Notes under the pieces: generated by a model | What the model saw: the letters and a program-made list of their open reading frames with translations, nothing else | Databases searched by the model: none | What the model was told of the DNA's origin: nothing | Program-made: the position numbers and the translations under genes | From: JADJGC01 sp964617645 | GTDB taxonomy: Bacteria; Zixibacteria; MSB-5A5; CAIYYT01 | NCBI GenBank assembly: GCA_964617645.1 | Contig: CAZTYE010000013.1 | Location: 1 to 64,000 of the forward strand | DNA: 64,000 nt | Direction: 5' to 3' | Part shown: in pieces, positions 60,901-64,000 of the stretch | Layout of the letters: the number at the start of each line of letters is the position of its first letter | How positions within the stretch are numbered: the stretch's first letter is position 1

Positions 60901-61491
60901 CACCCAGAGGTTGTATTTTTCGATGAAGGCGTTTGTCGCATTGCGCGTGTTGTCGCCCCATTTGTCGTCAACACCAAGAGGATCACAATCCCAGCCCATG
61001 CGCGAATTGGCAAAGGTGAGAATTTGCTGATAGTCTTCGATCCGATGACGACCGGCGCTGAGAGCGGCCCATTCCTCGCGATTGCCTTCGATCAAGAGCT
61101 GGACACCCTGTGCCCGTAGCGCCGACAACTCGAAGTTCATTTGCGCGGCGCCGGAGGTATCGGTGTGGCCGGCAATCAGGAGCCGCTTCTCCCGGTCAAA
61201 CTCGAATTGCCGATAAGCCAACGCCAGAGCGGCCAAACCCGAGGCTTGCTCCTGTTCCTGTTGCGTTTGAGCATCGGTAGCATCATCACCGACGCCTTGC
61301 GTGGAAGATCGCCCCTCCGGGCGCTCGGGCATCATGACGGCGCTGTCGAGATGGAATAACACATCTTCCATCTCGAGGATTTGGACTTCGATCTGCTCGT
61401 GAGTGTAGGTCGTCGGCGTTCCGGTCATGGTGCCGTAACGCGCCAGCCAATCGGAAAAAGTCCCGGTGATATCGTTAGTTTCGTCAGCCAC
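57958..61491 (-). CDS. Large OmpA-like/zinc-metallopeptidase protein, putative injected effector
   Basis: A 1177-residue protein without signal peptide. The N-terminal 330 residues contain OmpA-type peptidoglycan-binding elements (LLIAGHTDTSGAAQMNFELS and later LNRRVELLFF), split by a long insertion. The central region is beta-rich and unassigned. Near residue 849 is a zinc-protease motif, HEIGHAIGNADE (His849, Glu850, His853, possible third ligand Asp859). The C-terminal 300 residues are unassigned. It lies 11 bases after the PAAR gene. This suggests a peptidoglycan-targeted or host/competitor-targeted effector delivered on the spike. Enzyme activity is inferred from the motif only. Confidence 0.75.
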   Translation of the reverse strand: MADETNDITGTFSDWLARYGTMTGTPTTYTHEQIEVQILEMEDVLFHLDSAVMMPERPEGRSSTQGVGDDATDAQTQQEQEQASGLAALALAYRQFEFDREKRLLIAGHTDTSGAAQMNFELSALRAQGVQLLIEGNREEWAALSAGRHRIEDYQQILTFANSRMGWDCDPLGVDDKWGDNTRNATNAFIEKYNLWVLAGLAPAGSEQIPGNVMAQIVNHGQHKWPIEMWRAVFDLYIDELARVLGVARDEMGWYRALVGWVNDEKKFVACGESFPLDNVGRDNYRSQLNRRVELLFFNQNQAPEINCPTRTTSVHTPAECPIWHSLHFIPVHIDPADLTAIAYHLKFVYFDRLSETVKAVPDGLDIKVYDQNGPISAVRKRYRDGVYQLKIQDDAARTSIHFEIEMPNKWLFVPVDSEDAQIADATAQTVMGMPLTEQKRYYDLPAKWSSINYWTRFDHDHDSGMRFRDMIDGELQMKPFGGEASNADSPMVFSFDDIVLLDAVGGTQDIKDSDHSLPPVNKELAEKSRAKLLYSKPNHHLALYCRDFSDQKTARIPFRRETIGGNTVYRNLFVEQMEYQNLTRLVHFRDGFYPVGHKRTVEEPGWQEKLFVVGARAAIRSDADYHRMWVMGGDAVNQEFSFSGDYELHYFHHLELDAENPVSYLIPYISISFLRDTRPAGTADVDPKPTGGDVLKFVDEGMYNAMDRWNLKEFFFDETSPDTVSERVHLFFFFDERETFVISDANTPNNIDWDPDVDAEPITNNAAVSTARANALGGKSIFLAVVCADQAPGFPYGAAYQHQRRKWGRTYSFFRMNRSAYHDVGTIGDVGATVTELGDTIGVFTLAHEIGHAIGNADEYFYREFAIVEPIAGGGTQRHIFGSYRRDFECYSMQANKTSMMKGNVAPRLHQLWYYLYKLNAEIAAGTIAAFHPAGRRFNARLVRGGVDLTYHRGVFTIQPDNSRRLTLGSHQVPTHLTRPMAIDAHFNIPGVDHKQLRLSLFHVGPDLSSRRGFHLNQNDLEYQAVLTIGVLMEVEWDDDDGNWTEGEKATILSRVQAAWLDRSGKYRLIGGTRGIQRIFIHFVPGFKADGDNDDLNNYRTQFRRSQPSGTNSRITFHSPLIGADKLRIHRNATMTQIQEYLLHIASGQDHLVALDYIRDWVNAQTGDNFTMERIV

Positions 61492-61502
61492 GGATCAGCA
61501 TC

Positions 61503-62615
61503 CTACTGCTTCCACTGTTCATCCTTGAGATCGAAATAGACGCGCACCCGGCCCGCCGGAACGTCGGTCTCTTTGGCATAGCCGGAACCGTCCAAGTTGC
61601 CGGATTTGATTTCGCCATTGGGGAGAAATAGCTGGTACTTCCGATTAGGGATGGCGTTGCCCTGCTTGTCTTTGAGGTAGATTTCGACGTCGTCGACCAC
61701 GGTGAGCATATTCGAACGCTTATTGAAATTGTCCGCTTCGACCGTGAAATAATAGCTCGGCGACGAGTAACGCTTGAGCGCTTCCTTTTGCTCAATGATC
61801 TCGACCATGCGTTCATCAATCTCGATCTTCCACTCGCCTTGAATCTTGTCTCCGGACACGTCGGTCTCGATAATCTTGAGCTGACGATTGGAGAAGTTCG
61901 GGTCATGCATCCAGATTTCGATGCGGGCTTTCGTTCCGGCGGCGATTCCCGCGGTGTCGATATTCATTTTGACGGTTTCGCCGACTTTCGCCCGACTCTT
62001 CTCCCAAAGGGCGCTGACAATGCCAAAGACTGAAATCTCGTAGGCTCCGGGTTCGACGTTTTGCAGAGAGATACCACCGGCGGTCAGGCCGGAGCTTTCG
62101 TTCCCCTTGGGGTCTTTCATCTTGTACTTTGAGTCCGTGATCGGGAAATTCGCATTGTCAACTATCTTAACGTTGAGATAATGGCTGTCGTCCTGATCGC
62201 TGGAGCTTCCGCCTCCCGACTGGGCGGCGCCAATCTCCGTACCGCTGCTCTTGTTGGCCGAGCCGTCAACGTCTTTGCCTTCGCCCGATCCTTGTCCCGG
62301 CATGGCGGAGACGGCTCCTTCACCGATCAAAACGGTCGGGCAGCCCTTCGCGATTGTATCCGGCGGTCCGACGCAGACACACATATCGCCCATTCGCGCG
62401 GCCGGCATATTTCCGATCAGAACGCCCATCGAGCCTTTGGAAATTGGCCCGCCGACGTGCGGAATCGGCGGTGTCCCCGGGGTCTGCATCGGACAAGTGT
62501 GCATGTCACCCATGCGCGCCGCCGGTTGGCCTCCGATGAGAACCATAGGAAAGCCCATGACGATCGAGCCGCCGTGTACGGTCATGTCACCTTGTCGCGC
62601 TGCCGGTTGTCCCAT
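61503..62615 (-). CDS. PAAR-domain spike protein with Ig-like extension
   Basis: A 370-residue protein. The first 100 residues form the PAAR cone that sharpens the tip of contractile injection devices: three repeats of PAARxGDM with histidine and cysteine zinc-ligand candidates (MTVHGG, MHTCPM, MCVCVG). A Gly/Ser-rich linker (110-150) leads to beta-sandwich-like domains (ISLQNVEPGAYEISVFG; VEIYLKDKQGNAIPNRKYQL). Extended PAAR proteins carry or dock effectors, and the metallopeptidase gene follows directly. No Hcp, VgrG, sheath or ATPase gene is present in the window. Confidence 0.9.
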   Translation of the reverse strand: MGQPAARQGDMTVHGGSIVMGFPMVLIGGQPAARMGDMHTCPMQTPGTPPIPHVGGPISKGSMGVLIGNMPAARMGDMCVCVGPPDTIAKGCPTVLIGEGAVSAMPGQGSGEGKDVDGSANKSSGTEIGAAQSGGGSSSDQDDSHYLNVKIVDNANFPITDSKYKMKDPKGNESSGLTAGGISLQNVEPGAYEISVFGIVSALWEKSRAKVGETVKMNIDTAGIAAGTKARIEIWMHDPNFSNRQLKIIETDVSGDKIQGEWKIEIDERMVEIIEQKEALKRYSSPSYYFTVEADNFNKRSNMLTVVDDVEIYLKDKQGNAIPNRKYQLFLPNGEIKSGNLDGSGYAKETDVPAGRVRVYFDLKDEQWKQ

Positions 62616-62752
62616 AGTGGCCAGTCCTCATTGAAGTCTTACACGCTAACTGTCGGAATCGACCGGTCAGCGTTCGCAAGAATCGGGTAATCAAGTTGTG
62701 GCGGGAAATTTACCGGAAGTGCGCAGCGGAGTCAATAATCAAACCGCAGTGG

Positions 62753-63349
62753 CTACGGTTTGTACTTTTCAAGATTGGCGCCGCAAAGCGGGCAACTGCG
62801 GCGATCTTTCTGCTGCAGCCACTCATGGCCGGATCGGCAGCGCAGAATCGCCGTGTCGGGATCGATATAGTTGGTGTCCCAATCGGCAAGTACGGTGAAT
62901 TTAAGATTGCCCTCGCTGATCCGCAGCGCCAGAGTCAGCGGGTCGATCTTCTTGACCATGTCGCCTTCGCAATCGAGACGAACCTCGAATTCTTCCTGGT
63001 GCACCTGCTTCTCGATCTTGCGCAGGTTATTGCGTTCGACCACCCTGGATTCGAGCAGGGCGATATTGTCGTGCTTGATCCCCATAAAGCGCAAAGAGCT
63101 TTCGGTTGTGATGCTATCAACGGTGAGCCGCCATTGAGCCATGACGATGTTGGGGCGGGCGGTCATTTCGACGCCGCCCTCGTAGCGCTTGCCAATGACA
63201 ATCCGCTCAGCGGCTTCGCCGACATGAACGAATCCCAAGAACGAAAATCCGACGGCAATGATTGCGGCAATGGTCTTACGCACGAAGTTCACCAACACTT
63301 CCTTGACGGGCGCCTCCCTATACCATTGTCGGTCTAACGTGGTCGACAT
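62753..63349 (-). CDS. Membrane protein with C-terminal zinc-ribbon-like motif
   Basis: The protein has one hydrophobic segment (TIAAIIAVGFSFLGFVHVG). A conserved-looking soluble region follows, then a C-terminal four-ligand motif CRSGHEW...RRSCPLCG typical of a zinc ribbon. I take the ATG at 63349 (198 residues); an ATG at 63385 would add 12 residues. No family is recognised. It is upstream of the PAAR gene on the same strand with a 137-base gap, so co-expression is uncertain. Confidence 0.6.
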   Translation of the reverse strand: MSTTLDRQWYREAPVKEVLVNFVRKTIAAIIAVGFSFLGFVHVGEAAERIVIGKRYEGGVEMTARPNIVMAQWRLTVDSITTESSLRFMGIKHDNIALLESRVVERNNLRKIEKQVHQEEFEVRLDCEGDMVKKIDPLTLALRISEGNLKFTVLADWDTNYIDPDTAILRCRSGHEWLQQKDRRSCPLCGANLEKYKP

Positions 63350-63830
63350 CGCTGCAATATAGCAAAGTTCGAACGAATCGCGCATGCCCTGAACAGGAGA
63401 GGTTTGGACTTACACAGAATCTCCGATTTGTGCGCAGGCACCACTGCTTAGGCGCGCAATGCAGGATTGAAGCGGGAAGGCGTCATAAGAATGCACCAGA
63501 CATTTCCGAACGTCAGCCAATAAATCGCGACGAGTCGGACGCCGGCCGATGCTTTTGAGAGGAACCGAACAGCGTCGATTGGCCAGCGACCTAAGAGTAT
63601 TGGCGCCGCCCGATAGTTTTCGCAAAAATCGTCGCTGTTCAGAAAAGGTGTCCGGTTTTGAAACATGTTTCATTGTTGTAATTGCCTGAACAACAACAGA
63701 TTACAAATATGCGCCTCGATTGTACGCTCAGAAGTCAGAATTGGCAACGACCTTGCAATTACTCACCGCAGTTATGAATCGCTGGATATCAACAGGGCAC
63801 TCCACAGAAGGTGCCGGTAAGGAGGAAAGC
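63350..63830. other. 481-base intergenic region
   Basis: This gap separates a minus-strand gene from the lipoprotein gene at 63831. Short open frames exist on the minus strand (63410-63673), but none has a ribosome binding site or recognisable protein features. I see no terminator, repeat or tRNA. It probably holds divergent promoters. Confidence 0.4.
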
Positions 63831-64000
63831 GTGAAGAAGGTGAGAAGCTCAAAGTGGTACCGCGTCGTCTTGGCGGCGATGCTGGTCGCGGCGGTAATGA
63901 TGTTCGTTGGCTGTTCGAGCAACAAGATCGCTGACAATAATGATGACAAACTGCTGATCGAAGAGAACGACGAGTTTGCCCGTCCGCCGGCAACTTCCGG
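63831..64000 (+). CDS. Lipoprotein, N-terminal part (runs off the window)
   Basis: A GTG start follows AAGGAGGAAA and opens a frame that leaves the window after 56 complete codons. The translated start has a basic N-region (KKVRSSKWYR), a hydrophobic core (VVLAAMLVAAVMMF) and the lipobox VGC at residues 29-31, followed by an acidic stretch (NNDDKLLIEENDEF). It is a lipoprotein of unknown function; the visible part is too short to assign a family. Confidence 0.75.
   Translation, partial: MKKVRSSKWYRVVLAAMLVAAVMMFVGCSSNKIADNNDDKLLIEENDEFARPPATS

Noticed and set aside
63410..63673. Small minus-strand frames in the last intergenic region
   Set aside because: No ribosome binding site, no signal or domain, and two frames overlap each other with unrelated products.

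Overview
The window comes from a Gram-negative, GC-rich bacterium with an elaborate outer membrane. Several traits point to the FCB superphylum: a C-terminal sorting domain carrying the QNYPNPFN signature typical of type IX secretion cargo, a PorV/UPF0164-type outer-membrane protein, dockerin-like tails of the form GDVDGNG..SIADAVY.INYIFAGG, and many multiheme cytochromes. The dockerin-like tails resemble those I associate with candidate phyla such as Zixibacteria. This placement is inference; no rRNA or ribosomal protein gene is present to settle it.

Layout. 433-3122 holds two beta-barrel-like proteins around a Tyr/Trp-rich lipoprotein with a single heme motif. 3132-5005 holds a CDF metal transporter, a DUF2905-like protein and an ICMT/NnrU-like membrane methyltransferase. 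5238-13028 is the alpha-2-macroglobulin/penicillin-binding protein 1C pair. 13047-15124 is an OmpR-type two-component system, followed by two copies of a hairpin repeat. 15344-19235 (minus) encodes a PAP2 phosphatase, an exported lipoprotein with kinase-like signatures and an Omp85-type barrel. 19348-27177 is a compact six-gene signalling operon: PAS histidine kinase, ADP/ATP-translocase-like carrier, HEAT protein, cyclic-nucleotide-binding protein, receiver-phosphatase and receiver. 27464-33985 pairs a TonB-dependent receptor with an internally duplicated 1109-residue secreted protein.

The most striking part is 34281-56205, a respiratory and extracellular-electron-transfer locus. A HybA/HybB-like quinone-side module with a 13-heme cytochrome (34281-37557) is followed, after a type-IX-cargo propeller protein and a frameshifted subtilase, by a heptaheme cytochrome. 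A nine-gene operon (42925-53487) then encodes a 42-heme cytochrome, two NHL-type propellers, two hexaheme cytochromes, an outer-membrane barrel and two CsgG-like lipoproteins. It is followed by two more cytochromes (6 and 7 hemes) with OmcS/OmcE-like motif order. I count 87 canonical CxxCH motifs in seven genes. CRP/FNR-type palindromes or partial palindromes (TTGTGA-N6-TCACAA) lie in front of three of these transcription units, so they may form one regulon. A plausible flow is quinol, membrane module, periplasmic multihemes, barrel conduit, then extracellular cytochrome filament.

56248-62615 (minus) is a PAAR-spike module: PAAR protein, a 1177-residue protein with an OmpA-like region and a HEIGH zinc-protease motif, a propeller lipoprotein and a DcrB-like protein. 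It looks like a contractile-injection effector cassette, but no sheath or baseplate genes lie in the window. The window ends in the start of another lipoprotein gene at 63831.
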